Assembly: GCA_963556145.1 (NCBI GenBank)
Contig: OY744472.1
Coordinates: 3,968,001-4,032,000 of the forward strand
DNA from: Hygrocybe punicea
Lineage: Eukaryota; Basidiomycota; Agaricomycetes; Agaricales; Hygrophoraceae
Length of the DNA: 64,000 nt
Direction: 5' to 3'
A program made the translations under genes and the position numbers. The notes beneath the pieces were generated by a model. The model saw only the letters and a program-made list of their open reading frames with translations, did not search any database and was not told the origin of the DNA. Shown piece after piece: positions 33,297 through 44,579 of the stretch. The first letter of the stretch is position 1; each line of letters starts with the position of its first letter.

Positions 33297-33959
33297 AGGT
33301 GTTCTTATGTCCTACATCCTACACCTGACCATCTCTCAATTTTATTTTAATAATACTTATCATAAATTTTCTACATAGTGAGTGACCTGCAGCCCCATAT
33401 TCGGCGGGTACATGTTTTGACGGGTATGGGTATGGGTCGTGGGAAAAAACCTGTGACAATCATTACACAATGACTTAGACATCCCAGCTGTATTGGCTTC
33501 ACATGGAGGCCGGAGCAGTCAAATTTGTCATTATGTGACAGGTCAAGCTGGTCAGTGAGGGGATGGTGCACAGGGCTGAGGTGGTATCACAAAGCCATAT
33601 TAGGTTGTGTAATGTTGCTGCTCTTATGCTATTTTCATGAATATATCAAGTTGAACAAGTGATCTCCGTTTACAACTAAGTAATATTGATAACATGAACT
33701 GTGGGATCCCAAGTGGGAATGATAATAAACTAGCCAACTCCAGTCTTATTTTTTTGTCCCAGAATTACCCAGTCCTTGGGCTTTCCTTCCAACTCCAAAA
33801 CTACGTCATGATGTGTGAAATAAACCCAAGCAACACGACCTGGTGTACAGGTGTGTTTGGGCAACATGGGACCTGGGTCCCACTTCCCAATTGCATGGAA
33901 TAAGTACTGTGATCTGATAATAACAATACGCCAGGGTTGTACCTAAGGTGTTGTCTGTC
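33297..33959. other. No supported gene
   Basis: Short stretch GGGTATGGGTATGGGTCG at 33422 and AT-rich sequence; stop-free frames here lack protein character on either strand. Confidence 0.35.
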
Positions 33960-35230
33960 AATGCAAAAGATATTCAAAAGGTTGAGGCACTTGCGTTAGG
34001 CACAAATTCAGGTTTAGTAAATACAAACCACCCCCAACAAAATTACCTCCACAGGTCAGAACACACAACTCAAAATCATTCTGATTGATGTGAACATCGA
34101 CCTGAAGCTTCCAGACTGGAGCTGTACCCAAGAAGCAAGATTGGTCTATATCTTGATACCAGCGGCTAGCCTTGTGAGCTCGTTGCAGGCAGTTCCATTC
34201 TTTTGGACACAATTGTTCCAATATCTTGTTAAGATATGACGTGTGCTTTTCTGTGGCTTGTAAGTAATGATGGGAAGACTTTAATCTTTGGGCACTATGT
34301 GTGCCAAGGAGATCAGCAGAGGGAATGAGCCCCTCTGCCTGAGTTACTTTGAGAAAGTATCAAATCTGACAAATTACTTCATGTGCTTGTTGGTGCCATG
34401 ACTGTACATCATGCCTTAGCCCTATGGGTTCATGAGCATCAGCAGAGAACAGATCCTTGGTGTTCTCATGCATTAACTGTGCAGAAATGATTCAGCCAGA
34501 GACATTTAAAGATTACAATTATTACTTCTTTATTTCCCATATCTTCCTCATCTGAGAGTATATCGTAATCCAGGATTGGATAATGTGCTGACTTTTGATG
34601 TCGCTTGTCATCCCCCACCTCTGGACAAACTGGTGGATTCTCTGCAGATAAATCTTGTGCTGCTTCAAGCATGAATTGGACCTCTTTTTCCTGCAAATCT
34701 TCATTATCACAAGTATCACCATCAGGAATGACAAAGTTACATTGAACCCATCCTTGACCTTAACCTTGACCTGATGTCCACCTCCGGTACCTGCACCTCC
34801 TGTACCTCCATCCTTTGTACCTCCACCCTTTGTACCTTTACCCTTTGTACCTCCACCCTTTGTACCTTCACCCTTTGTACCTCCATCCTCTGTATCTTCA
34901 AGTTCATGCTCTCCTGCATATATTACCAGCCATTCAGGCTCATCCTCAACATCCTCTACCCATCTCCGGGAAGTGCCACAAGAAGGAAAATTAGATGCTT
35001 GCATTTCTTCAAAGCGCTGTTGGGCTTTTTGAATGCATTCTTGCGTGATCGCTCGTTCTCACAAGTCCACTAACCTAATTCTCTTACATACAACTGTATC
35101 TAATCATTTTTTCTGTCAAAGAAAGTAAAAACTCAATTAGCTGGAAACACTCACTGCCAGGCTTCTCCAAAAAATCACCAAACCATCTTACACGCTTCTC
35201 AAAAAATTTGGCCTCCATATCAACCAACTT
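33960..35230 (-). pseudogene. Decayed gene with GGTKG-type repeat region, unknown family
   Basis: Minus-strand blocks read FEEMQASNFPSCGTSRRWVE then EPEWLVIYAGEHELEDTEDG (about 35020-34895), an in-frame repeat of Gly-Gly-Thr-Lys-Gly (34795-34905), EVQFMLEAAQDLSAENPPVC and PILDYDILSDEEDMGNKEV (about 34690-34520), and LGTHSAQRLKSSHHYLQATE with QRAHKASRWYQDIDQSCFLG, VWKLQVDVHINQNDFELCVL and TCGGNFVGGG (about 34310-34020). Frames change and stops intervene. The order suggests a transposon-borne or host gene of unknown function. Confidence 0.4.
34795..34905. repeat. Coding minisatellite, unit 15 bases
   Basis: About seven units of TTTGTACCTCCACCC with small changes (GTACCTTTACCC, GTACCTTCACCC). 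Because 15 is a multiple of 3, unit gain or loss keeps the minus-strand frame, giving repeats of GGTKG and GEGTK pentapeptides. Confidence 0.85.
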
Positions 35231-35586
35231 TGCTAACTTAATTCATTTGACTTGGTCATTTGAGAATTGAGGGGTATGCTGACTGTGGACTGGTGGTACG
35301 ACATTGTTTTTTTGGGCTGGTAGTGGCACTGCCCCACTTCTGGTGTTATGGATCCATCTCTCAGATCCCCCAGCCAGAGCCTATCATGATGATAGCCATG
35401 TGTGAGTAACCAACAGAGGCACAAAATTATAACTTTGAAAGACCTACTCCTCTTTTGCCTTAGTCATTGCTGTTCAACTATGGTACTATTAGTACTACTA
35501 GCACTGTATATTACACTACAGTATCGGTATAGAAAGCGTGAAAGCATTCTTCAACTTGACACTTTCAACTTTTATTTGGAGATTGT

Positions 35587-35792
35587 TTAGGGCCAGTTCA
35601 AGCCTTCTCAGAACTGGCCCTAAACAATCCCAGCATAAATACAAATTCTTGCTTGAATAGTCAGGCTTTCCCTAGTCATCTGCATTTTCTGTGCCTACCT
35701 AGTCGTTGCTTGCATACACCGAGGCTCCGAACTAGTAGTCGTATTCAATTAGGGATGAACATTTGCAAACAATGAACTGGCCCTAAGTTATC
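35587..35792. mobile_element. Small GGGCCAGTTC-ended element pair with hairpin
   Basis: TTGTTTAGGGCCAGTTC and GAACTGGCCCTAAACAA at 35587-35632 form a hairpin around AAGCCTTCT. A further inverted GAACTGGCCC at 35776-35786 suggests a small element of about 180 bases bounded by TTAGGGCCAGTTC. The same arrangement is present, inverted, at 44765-44970 next to the second Spt5-like copy; related GAACCGGCCCTC sequence is at 47319. Boundaries and family are uncertain. Confidence 0.45.
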
Positions 35793-35968
35793 ATGCAATA
35801 AAATAGTTTTAGTCGATGTTCAAATTCAATCACAATACTCTGGTGTAAAATGAGAAAAAAGGCTAGAGTCAATGTAAGTCACACTTGGGGCTTACTTCAG
35901 TGTAGAGTTCTGAATTGATTGGGTGCACTGGACAGAACCATACCTTGCATTATATAGACATTGAAGCA

Positions 35969-38309
35969 ACGGCCTACTTGGACAATGACTTGGACAGTGA
36001 CTTGGACGATGAAGTGAGCGAAAGTGAGCTTTGTGGGTGATCACTTGCAAGCATTGCAACAAGCTAACTTGAACTTGGTTTCAGTTGCAAATGAGGATTT
36101 ACACACCTGCTCGGGCGAAGAATATTTTTTCTATTGTCAACCACTCGAACTTCCAGATGCTGACCTAGCTCGGATCGCCCAAGAGTTCACTGAAAAGTAT
36201 GGACTGCATGCCCAACATTATATCCTGGAAGAGGATGTGCCCCAGGTTACCCTGCTCCCAACTATATATGATGCCCCGCTCTGGATGGTACCAGTCCATG
36301 TAAGTACGGTTTCTCCAGTTTTCCCCTTGTACTGATGTTGTCTCGACAGCGCATGGATGAACAAAACATCATCTATCATTGGCTGTTTAACTCCACAGTT
36401 TCCTCTCAGCAGCCGAAAATACTTTCTGCTTCACCTGGCCTTCTCTTCCTGGCAAAATTTATGTGGAGGCAAAAAATCCGAATGCGACATTTGTGAAGCC
36501 TGCCATGCTCAACCTAATATCTTTATATGAGACATTGTCCGCATTCCCATCGAGTATCGTTACTCACTCTCTCCGTGTCCTTTTTCAATCCCCAGGTAGG
36601 GAGCTGGGTCCGGATTGCGTCGGGCCTATACCGTGGGGATCTACCCTATGTTCTTGTGGTTAGGAGTCATATATCCACCAAGATAGCTCTCATCCCTCAC
36701 CTGCAATTAGATCGCAAAAAGCAGAAGGGTGCGGCCCGGAAAAACTGGCCTCCCAAGCGTCTATTTGATCAAGATGGCATTGCTAACGCATATGGGCCAG
36801 ATTCAGTGGAGAAGTGCAACCAGTGTTGGAAGTTTCAAAAAGAAATATACAAGAACAGCCCCCTCGAGAAACAATTTATTTTAGAGGACTTCATTCAGGA
36901 ACTGGCCATTCCGACGGTGGCCGAGTTGCTCAAATTTCATGCAAGTGGGGGTGCTTGATCGAATGACCTGTCCAGTGCATTTAATCAAATTTCCAATTCT
37001 TCTCTACATCCTGGAGATCAAGTAGAAGTCACTTGGGGTCAATGGGTGGGGGTGATTGGTGAGGTGCATGTCGTCAGTGCTGCCATTATCCAGGTCCTTC
37101 CCACTGGAATGGGTGCTTCGTAAAATGTCATTGATGTTCCCGCTGTCCATATCATGAGGCACTTTCAGCCTGGCGACTTTGTCAAAGTCAGGTCAGGATG
37201 GGAGATCGGAAAGACTGGCTGGGTGGTTTCTTGCAATAATTCTGTGGTAACATTTCATGGGCCCTCCTCCACTGAGGTCAATTCGTTCCCATTCATAATC
37301 CCCATCTCACTCCCCTCACGCATCTTTGAAGGTGCAGGTACTCGTCAGAGATCTTGATTTCTGCGAGGAACGATCGGACGCTGTTCCTAGCACCAGCACA
37401 CAGGTTGCACAGTGTGACACTGTGGATCCACTAGTCGGCCGGTGTGTTGTAGTTATTCAAGGACCCTGCAAGGACTACAGAGGTATCATCAAAGATGTAA
37501 ATCACTTCCAAGGGGTCGCCATAGTGGAGTTAGAAGCCACGGTGTGAAAATCCATGTTCAAGTTTCAGGATTGAACAATATTTGAGTGAGTCTTATCATT
37601 TCCAGTTGCATTGCACCGAACTAATGCATCGCAGCCACGATGGTGCACTGCTGCCACTGCAAGAGTGCCCCAATTTGAGTCATGGAGGCAAGAGAGTATA
37701 CTGGATCTGGAAGCAGGGTGCCCATGCGACCACCCATTCCTCTGTCGACCACTCCCCTCACGCCATCTACCCCCATCCCAGTCAACATGTTTTCAGAACC
37801 AGTGAGTCCTGCTTGGGACCCATCATTGCAGACACCTGGAAGGCCGGATAACAAGGCAGAAGGTACGCCATGCTGTCGATCTGTTCTGCATTGTGTGTCT
37901 GACTTCTTCATAGCTGATCCAGACCTTTGGCTTGCAGGACCACCAACTTTATGTGTTAAAGATTATGGTGACTTTTACTAAAAAATAGGCAGGTGGTACA
38001 CTATTCGGTCACCTTGGTTTCACCCTACCGTCATCCAATGGGGGAAATCGAACACATGTTGATGTTCAAATGCATGATTGCCTATCGACTGTGTGCACGA
38101 ACATTCCTATTCAGTTTCTCGACCTGGTACATCCACAAGGCCATCAGGAGCTAGTGGTGGTGATCAAGGGTGACTCAATCACAGGTGACATTCTTCTGAT
38201 TGATAAAATGAACAGGGAGGGGATGTGCGTCCTCACAAAACCCGACACACCCCACAACCCATTCATTGCGGTATCCAAAGAGCGGCTTGCTGTCATAAAA
38301 AGATTATAA
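35969..38309 (+). pseudogene. Spt5-like NGN/KOW protein gene, start codon lost
   Basis: The start equivalent is ACG at 35969-35971, where the sister copy has ATG. An acidic exon (YLDNDLDSDLDDE) is followed by CQPLELPDADLARIAQEFTE, LLPTIYDAPLWMVPVH (start of the NGN-like domain, intron with GTAAGT at about 36301) and FVKPAMLNLISLYETLSAF. Several KOW-like motifs follow: GSWVRIASGLYRGDLPYVLV (36600), PGDQVEVTWGQWVGVIGEVH (37014), FQPGDFVKVRSGWEIGKTGW (37160), GRCVVVIQGPCKDYRGIIKD (37436) and a last one ending at TAA 38309 (ELVVVIKGDSITGDILLIDK). The NGN part is frameshifted relative to its sister. The repeated glycine-bearing KOW turns and order match Spt5/NusG-type elongation factors. It lacks an intact frame, so no product is predicted. 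Confidence 0.65.
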
Positions 38310-39042
38310 CCATCATTTTTTCACTACTACTGTAATATCATTTTTTCACTACTACTGTAATATCGTTTTGTCAATATCCATTTGTATTGCTCCCGCAAGC
38401 ATCAATTCACACCCTTTTACACTCCCAGTTTAGAATACCAAACCTTCAGGCTTTTGGAGGAGGGGCCAGTTAATTCAACAAAGTCAATTCAAGCAACTGT
38501 GGCACAGCAATTGCGTGAGCTCCTTCCTTCTCTTCCTTCGCAACTATACATAGTTAGCTGACACAAAAATCAGACAGACAGTATTACAAGTTTGTGCTTG
38601 AGCAACGGCGTCGCTCATCTACAATCACAGTTTGCAGCTGCTTTGAGACTCCATCACCCATTTAAAGACTTAACGCCATTAAATGTCATTGCAGACCATT
38701 GAAAACAAAAACAAAAACAAAGTTTTGGCTGTGACAAATCACTATCGTTATCGGTAATCTCAATGACGTTGGCCTCAAGCGTCAAGACATTCTCATTCGG
38801 GCAGTAATGGTTCTTGAAGGTCTTTCATGTCATGATCAAGCCACAGGTGCACCTAGCAAACAAGGCACAAAAGTCGGATTCTTTCAAACCTGGCCAAACT
38901 GGAGAATTGAGTTGCAATAATTGGAGTAATTCAGGTGATGTAGACAGAATACGATGACCACGCACTGGTTTCCGGGGTGAAGGAATGTCTACCAATGTAG
39001 AATTATTCAGGTTGATGTCTGATTCAGTTCTTCAGCATCTAG
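38310..39042. other. No supported gene; 27-base direct duplication
   Basis: ATTTTTTCACTACTACTGTA is repeated directly at 38314 and 38341. Otherwise I see no coding, TIR or tandem structure. Confidence 0.4.
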
Positions 39043-39591
39043 CTAACTGACTTGGTATGCGAAAAATTCACCACTCAATACATCAGACCATTGGAGATGA
39101 TGCTGTGAGGATCCTCCATTTTGATTAGGTTCAGCATCGTTACTGACTGATTGTTCATACCCGGGCACCATTCTCCAGGATCTGTATTGTGTCTGGAAAT
39201 CAATGATCATCCCTTCAACAATGTTGAAACACCAACCTCTCAACGGATAGGACTGCACCCGCACTCAAATCTTGCTATATAGGCATTCAATGTGAACTTC
39301 CACTCAAGGTCAGTATTTCTTTCTTAATGTCAGAACCTGCTGAAACTCACCCATATATCTGTATCTACCATGTGCACAATAAGCAACATACTGTCCGGCA
39401 AGGTGACCAGTCCTGACCATCAAGATAGCTACTTCTATGAATTGGGACCGCCCTCGGGCTAAGACTCTGGTCACTGGGCAAATGCAGCATGGACCATGGA
39501 ACCGATGGGAAAGGTGGTGATTGGGCAACTCCAAGGGTGGGACTCGTTCGCCGTCTGCGTTTACTGGCCTGTCAAGAATCAGCTTATGCAT
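39043..39591 (-). pseudogene. Two-exon fragment, unknown family
   Basis: RSQFIEVAILMVRTGHLAGQ and VAYCAHGRYRY end at a donor-like GGTGAGTTTC near 39345; a second block reads YPLRGWCFNIVEGMIIDFQT at 39240-39180 and runs to a stop at 39043. This looks like a short Agaricomycete protein family with a TG-LAG-YV--C pattern and unknown role, but only a fragment is present. Confidence 0.35.
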
Positions 39592-40694
39592 TCTAACACA
39601 TTAATGAAGCATCAGGACACACCATTTCCAAACCTTCAGCCCATAGCCCTTATTGTGATTGAATTGGAGGACAGCATTGGTCGAAGTATGGATTTGATGG
39701 AGATAGATGCAACTACTGGTACTACTATGGATCAAAGGCATGAGTCACAGAGTATGGTGGATCACCGCTACATACCAGCACCACCAACTGATGCATTTAT
39801 ACCCGTCCAATTCTCAGACTATGTTTGGTCCCATTTGGTCTAATCGAGTCAATACCAGTCATTCTGAGTCAGTGTCAAGTCAGAAGCCTTGGTGCATGAG
39901 AGCTTTGCCATATATATTCAGTAAATTCTGGCAGTATTGTCAACTTGCAAATCTTTTCCCTTTCGACTCTTCCTTCTTTTAAGTCTTCCTGGACTATCAA
40001 TTCAAATTGAATGTCTGAGGAGGAGGACACCCAGGCCACAGCAAGCCGTAAAAGGGTGGGCGCCCTTACACTTGGGCCAAAAAAATGCCTGTAAGTGTTG
40101 AATTTTCAAACCTTTTGGATTTGGAAACTTACTGCTCTTATCCTTTACAGCTGTCTTGCTAATCTGTTAGTCCATCACAGCTGTCACTTTGGCTGGACCA
40201 TACATGCATTATGCAGTGTTTCAGCCCTTCTCACCAACAGTCTATTATGAGTGGGAGAACTGGTGGAAGAGCCAGATGAAGCTTTTACTTACGAGTTTGT
40301 CTCTCCCACACTTCAATCATCCGTCCCTAATTTAACCATGCATAATTGTTCATCGTCACAATCAGAGAAGGGAGCACCGAGTTTTCGAGGCATTGTTGCA
40401 GATGATCCCAGGTCTTGAGCAGCATCTCATGAACGGTGATGGGGAAGATATGGGAAGTATAGCTGAAATGGTATGTCCAGTCAACAAGATCCTTCTGCCG
40501 CTGATCAAGGCTTTTGTCCTTAGATACAAAAGGGGGTGTCAAGCGCCCGCTCTGAGGTCCTTGAACTTGTACCGTGTGGCACCCCAGCTGGGACCCCAAA
40601 AGAGTTCTCTGCATAAGTTCGGGCGCTCTCTCATATCACCCACTTGCTAGTTAGCAGTACAATCCACATCACATAAGCCTAATAAGTAAGAAAC
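39592..40694. other. Unassigned; faint coding trace at 40370-40610
   Basis: Short plus-strand frames near 40390-40650 include a protein-like QKGVSSARSEVLELVPCGTP and TPAGTPKEFSA. No start, splice model or family. The rest has no recognisable feature. Confidence 0.3.
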
Positions 40695-41503
40695 ATGAGC
40701 CTTCGACAATGGGTGACCAATGAAGGCACATCCAAAAACAAACGCGGCAAGCTACCACAGACAACAATCACTTCCCCCCCAGAAACCAGAGCCTCGCAGT
40801 CCGCCGCCACTCGAGAACACAACTCCAGTAATAATGAGCCCCCCCAAACCGGATCAGAACCAGAAACGGAACAACAAGCCATTAACTTCCTCTCCACCAA
40901 CTCGCTTCTCTCCCAGGAACAGAACCTCGACGCACCCACCCTCTCGGACATACTCATACAAATCACCAATATGGATGGTTGTCCCATTATGCTCGCCACT
41001 GCCAGAGCTATCCGTTCGGTAGCTATTCTATTAAACCATATAGAATTTAATACGAGGACTAACACTTTGGTGGACGCCGTTACAACTGAGCTCAAATGAC
41101 AGACCGGAGATTTCCACGACTCCCTCGGACACGTGATGGAACCCATCCTTGAATCCATCTCAGGAGAAATTGTAAAACACATCGAATCCAGTCTTACGGA
41201 CACCAAAGCCCAACTTCAACAAGCAGTCGCGCACCTCACCAAAACCTCAACCACCCTCGAAACCACCACCACTTCGTACAAGGATGTGGTCCTATCCCAG
41301 AACGCACATCCTGCCCACACTCAAAAGGACCCACGCATAACAGCAAAAGAACAACTACAAGCCCGACAATTCCTCATCGACGTCGAAGATTCACCAGAAA
41401 CAAAGAAGGCGCTAGACATTAGCTTAGCAAAACTAACAGAGAAAGCTAACGTAGCTCTCCAAACTACAGCCCCCCCACCGGCAACCAAATTCCTAGGTGT
41501 CAC
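40695..41503 (+). pseudogene. LINE (Tad-like) ORF1 N-terminal part, truncated
   Basis: One frame from ATG 40695 (MSLRQWVTNEGTSKNKRGK) runs to the element at 41504, interrupted only by TGA at 41097-41099. It has an N-terminal disordered Ser/Thr/Pro-rich part, NFLSTNSLLSQEQN, AIRSVAILLNHIEFNTRTN, a predicted coiled coil (LTDTKAQLQQAVAHLTKTST) and SYKDVVLSQNAHPAH with DPRITAKEQLQARQFLIDVE and KANVALQTTAPPPATKFLGV. That C-terminal pattern precedes the zinc knuckles of ORF1/gag proteins in Agaricomycete LINE-like elements as I remember them. The knuckles, endonuclease and reverse transcriptase are absent. Copy B of the TIR element sits directly at the break; beyond it no LINE sequence resumes. Confidence 0.6.
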
Positions 41504-41505
41504 TA

Positions 41506-42559
41506 GTGTGTAGCACGGGTGACCCGCGGGTTGCCAGGCCGGACACCGTACCCGTACCCGCAGACACCGTACCCGTGACGGGTGCGGGTCTGCATTACCC
41601 GCGGTCGGACGCGGGTGTGGTGGTTGCCCGTGTGGCCATGCGGGTAGTGTCAACGACAGCGGCAGCGAGCTCCTCAAGCCCACAAATGAAATGTACACGT
41701 CAATTGACGCGACGGTTCGCATTTGTGGGGCTGGGCTGGGCTGGTTCCGTCGTCTTGTCCCACTGCCACCCTCCCCGCTCCACCACCGTCGTCACCGCCT
41801 TGCTGCTGCCAGTTGGCAGTGGAAGTCGTCGCCGTCGTCGTCGTTTCACGGGCCAGATACCTCGCGAACAACGTCTGTGCATCAGTTGATGCGCCAGCCC
41901 GTTTTCGCGAGGTGATTAGTTTGAGGTCTGTGGGGGCACTCGAGGTCTTCGTTTGTCTTCGCGAGGTCTTCATTTGTCTTCGCGAGGTCTTCATTTGTCT
42001 TTGCACGGTCTTTGTTCGTAGTTTGGTGCTGGCGACTTCATTAACGATGTTGACGCGTCAGTTGACGCGTCACCGTGCTTTCGCGAAGTCTTCATGCGTG
42101 TTTTCATGCTGGGGACCTCGCGAACACGCATTGACGCATTGACTGACGTGTCAACGTCGTTTGCGAGGTGTGGACTTGAAGGCAGGGGGTTAGCCGATGT
42201 CGGTGGTGAAAGAATCGGGGCACGTACCTGTGCTGGTAAGTGGATGCACCACCCTCCCAGCCGTTTCCCTTCATCGCCGTGTTGTTGTTGTTGTTGTTGT
42301 TGGTTGGTGGTGGTGGTGGTGGTGGTGGCGGCGGTTTGGGTATAACTTAGTTATTAGATATGTTAGATAAATGAATTAAAAGTAAAAAAAAACTTACCTG
42401 TGGGGCCCATTGGGGCCCTCCGTGCTAACCCGTGGATACCCGTCTACCGCGGGTAAGGGTGTGCGGTAGTGCACGGGTTGCCAAATTGGGACACCGTACC
42501 CGTACCCGAGAAACCCGCGGCCCAAAAACCGCGGGTTTACCCGAACCCGTGCTATACCC
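41506..42559 (-). mobile_element. 1,054-base TIR element, copy B
   Basis: Inverted near-identical copy of 32143-33196, flanked by TA at 41504-41505 and 42560-42561. The left end is TGTGTAGCACGGGT where copy A has GGGTGTAGC, a small end change. Its nested palindromes are at 41679-41729, 41860-41912, 42036-42088 and 42116-42168. Only a handful of substitutions separate the copies, mostly C/T or G/A, so transposition was recent. Confidence 0.85.
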
Positions 42560-42561
42560 TA

Positions 42562-42960
42562 CGCGCCGACGTCAATTGACATGACAGAGCATGTCTGCAA
42601 GGTGCATTTGGAGAGCCGTTGGCTGTGGCGATCCATGTGGGATGTCAGCACAAATGGTGCTGACAGGTGGATGTCACCTAACAGGAGTGGGCATGGTCAT
42701 TGATGACATGCCGCTGTGGTTGTGGGAGGGATGGTTAGTCTTCACGTTCGTGTTTGTGTTTGCTTTGTGGATGTGGGTATGGGTGTGGTGTGGGCATTAT
42801 ACGTTGTGCGTTGTTGTGGTTGGTGATAGGTGTTGTAAGATAGAACAAATAAAAACTTATCTATCTATGGCAGCGGGGGTGGGTGCACCACTCCCTGCTA
42901 CATTTCTCTTCATCTTTTGCCATTGTCCGCGGTTGTTGCTGTTGTGTTGAAGGTAAGGTT
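42562..42960. mobile_element. Remnant of a second non-autonomous element
   Basis: Begins with CGACGTCAATTGACATGAC, like the centre of a nested palindrome module, and contains AAAAACTTATC followed by GGGGGTGGGTGCACCACTCC at 42875-42894, resembling 8330-8365 of the hAT-like element. Ends were not found; it directly abuts copy B of the 1,054-base element. Confidence 0.4.
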
Positions 42961-43862
42961 GCATCATGCGGATGTGAGCCAACATTTGAGTGATGAAATA
43001 ACCGAACAAAAATGGGTAATATATATAACATGCAGGACTCACCTTTTTTACGAGAAACCAACCAAAACCCACACAGGTCACAAGATCTGTGTCAGTCATC
43101 ATGTGCATGATAGCGAGTGAGCTCTGTCTAGGAGCTGTTGAGGACGTCACCGTAAATGCAGAGTCATGTTGACGCCTGCCCACCTTTACTATTGTTGCAT
43201 GCATTTCAATATCCGACTCGTGAGGGCATCCTCACCTGAAAGTTGAGGCAGTGCTAGCTATTGAATACGAGAAACCGGTCGTATTTGGCCTTCACAATGA
43301 GTGTTTCTTTCCCAGGGTCCTTGACCCTCCAGAAACTGGCCCAGCAATACAGGGCCCTCTAAACCATTCTGCCAAGGCATTGCCTATGGTCAGTGGCTGC
43401 AAAGAAAATACAGGGGGTGGAAAGCGGTGTGAGTGGGCTTTAGAATGGAATGCCGATGACATCCTTGGTGTGAAGTGCCTCACCTAAATCGAAGACAGGA
43501 TCACTGTTGAAAAACAGAGAATGAATGGTTCCCAAAGCAAATGTATTTATGGATTATGTTCTGATGATAACCCAGTCAGCAACGAAAAAGGGGTGGTTGG
43601 ACCTCACGAGGTCATAACCTTTGCAGCAAAGTTAATTATAGTCATTTCATAAAGATTAAAACCAACTAAGTCTACGGTGTACGTGGTTAAATGAGGCAAA
43701 TACTACGATGTAGGCAGGGGGTGTTTAAAACTAATTGTTGTGCATGACGTTCAGATGGGTGGTGAAAAAATATGGCTTGAAGCTTCACCTCACGTTTTAT
43801 GGCCAGGCTTGTTTAGGGCTAGCCGTTATGAGGCTGTTGAGCATGTGCCTTGGCAGCTATTA
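42961..43862. other. No confident gene
   Basis: A plus-strand frame at 43251-43487 has some protein character (EYEKPVVFGLHNECFFPRVL) but no splice context, and its reverse is also open. I leave it unassigned. Confidence 0.3.
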
Positions 43863-44579
43863 CTAGTATTTGGCTGAAGGGTGCCCCAATACAATATTAA
43901 CATAGGCCAGATCCCCAGAGTATAGGCCTGATGCAATCCGGACCCAGCTCCCAACGTGGGGACTGAAAAAGGACACAGAAAGAGTGAGTAATGACACTGC
44001 CTCCTCAATGGGAATGCAGACAATGTCTCGTAAAAAGATACCAGCCTGAGTATGGCAGGCTTCACAAACATCCTGTTCGGATTTCACCTCGATATAGATT
44101 TTGCCAGGAAGGGATGGCCGAGTGAATGCAGAAAGTATTTTTGATGAGGAGTTCAACAGCAAATGATAAATAATCTTTGGTTCTTCCATGCGCTGTTGAG
44201 ATAACATTGGTACGATGGGAAAACAGGGGAAACCAGACTTACATGGACTGGGAGCATTTAGAGTGGGGCATCGTAAATTGTGGGCAGCAGCGCTACTGTG
44301 ACCTGAGGCACATCTATTTCTGGGATATAACGTTGGGCACGCCATCTGTACTTTTCGGCCAACTCTTGGGCGATGCGAGCTAGGTCTGCATCTGGAAGTT
44401 CAAGTGGTCAACAAGAGAAAAGATATTCTTCACCCAAGCAGGCCTGTAAATCCTTGTTTGCAACTGGAACCAAGTTAGCTTGTTACAATGCTTGCGAGTG
44501 ATCACCTACAAAGCTCACTTTCACTCGCTTCATCATGATCGTCCGAGTCACTGTCCAAGTCATTGTCCAAGTCGGCCAT
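43863..44579 (-). pseudogene. Spt5-like fragment, sister of the 36 kb copy
   Basis: ATG 44579-44577 starts an acidic exon (MADLDNDLDSDSDDHDEASE) followed by PLELPDADLARIAQELAEKY, a region with PTLNAP, and an NGN-like frame in one piece: QRMEEPKIIYHLLLNSSSKI, GKIYIEVKSEQDVCEACHTQ and FLRDIVCIPIEEAVSLL, then after a pyrimidine-rich intron-like stretch the first KOW motif GSWVRIASGLYSGDLAYVNI. It stops near 43863, so later KOW motifs are missing. It keeps the ATG and an undamaged NGN frame that the 36 kb copy lost. Confidence 0.65.

Noticed and set aside
43251..43487. Plus-strand 78-codon frame as a gene
   Set aside because: The opposite strand is equally open over the same stretch and there is no splice or family support.
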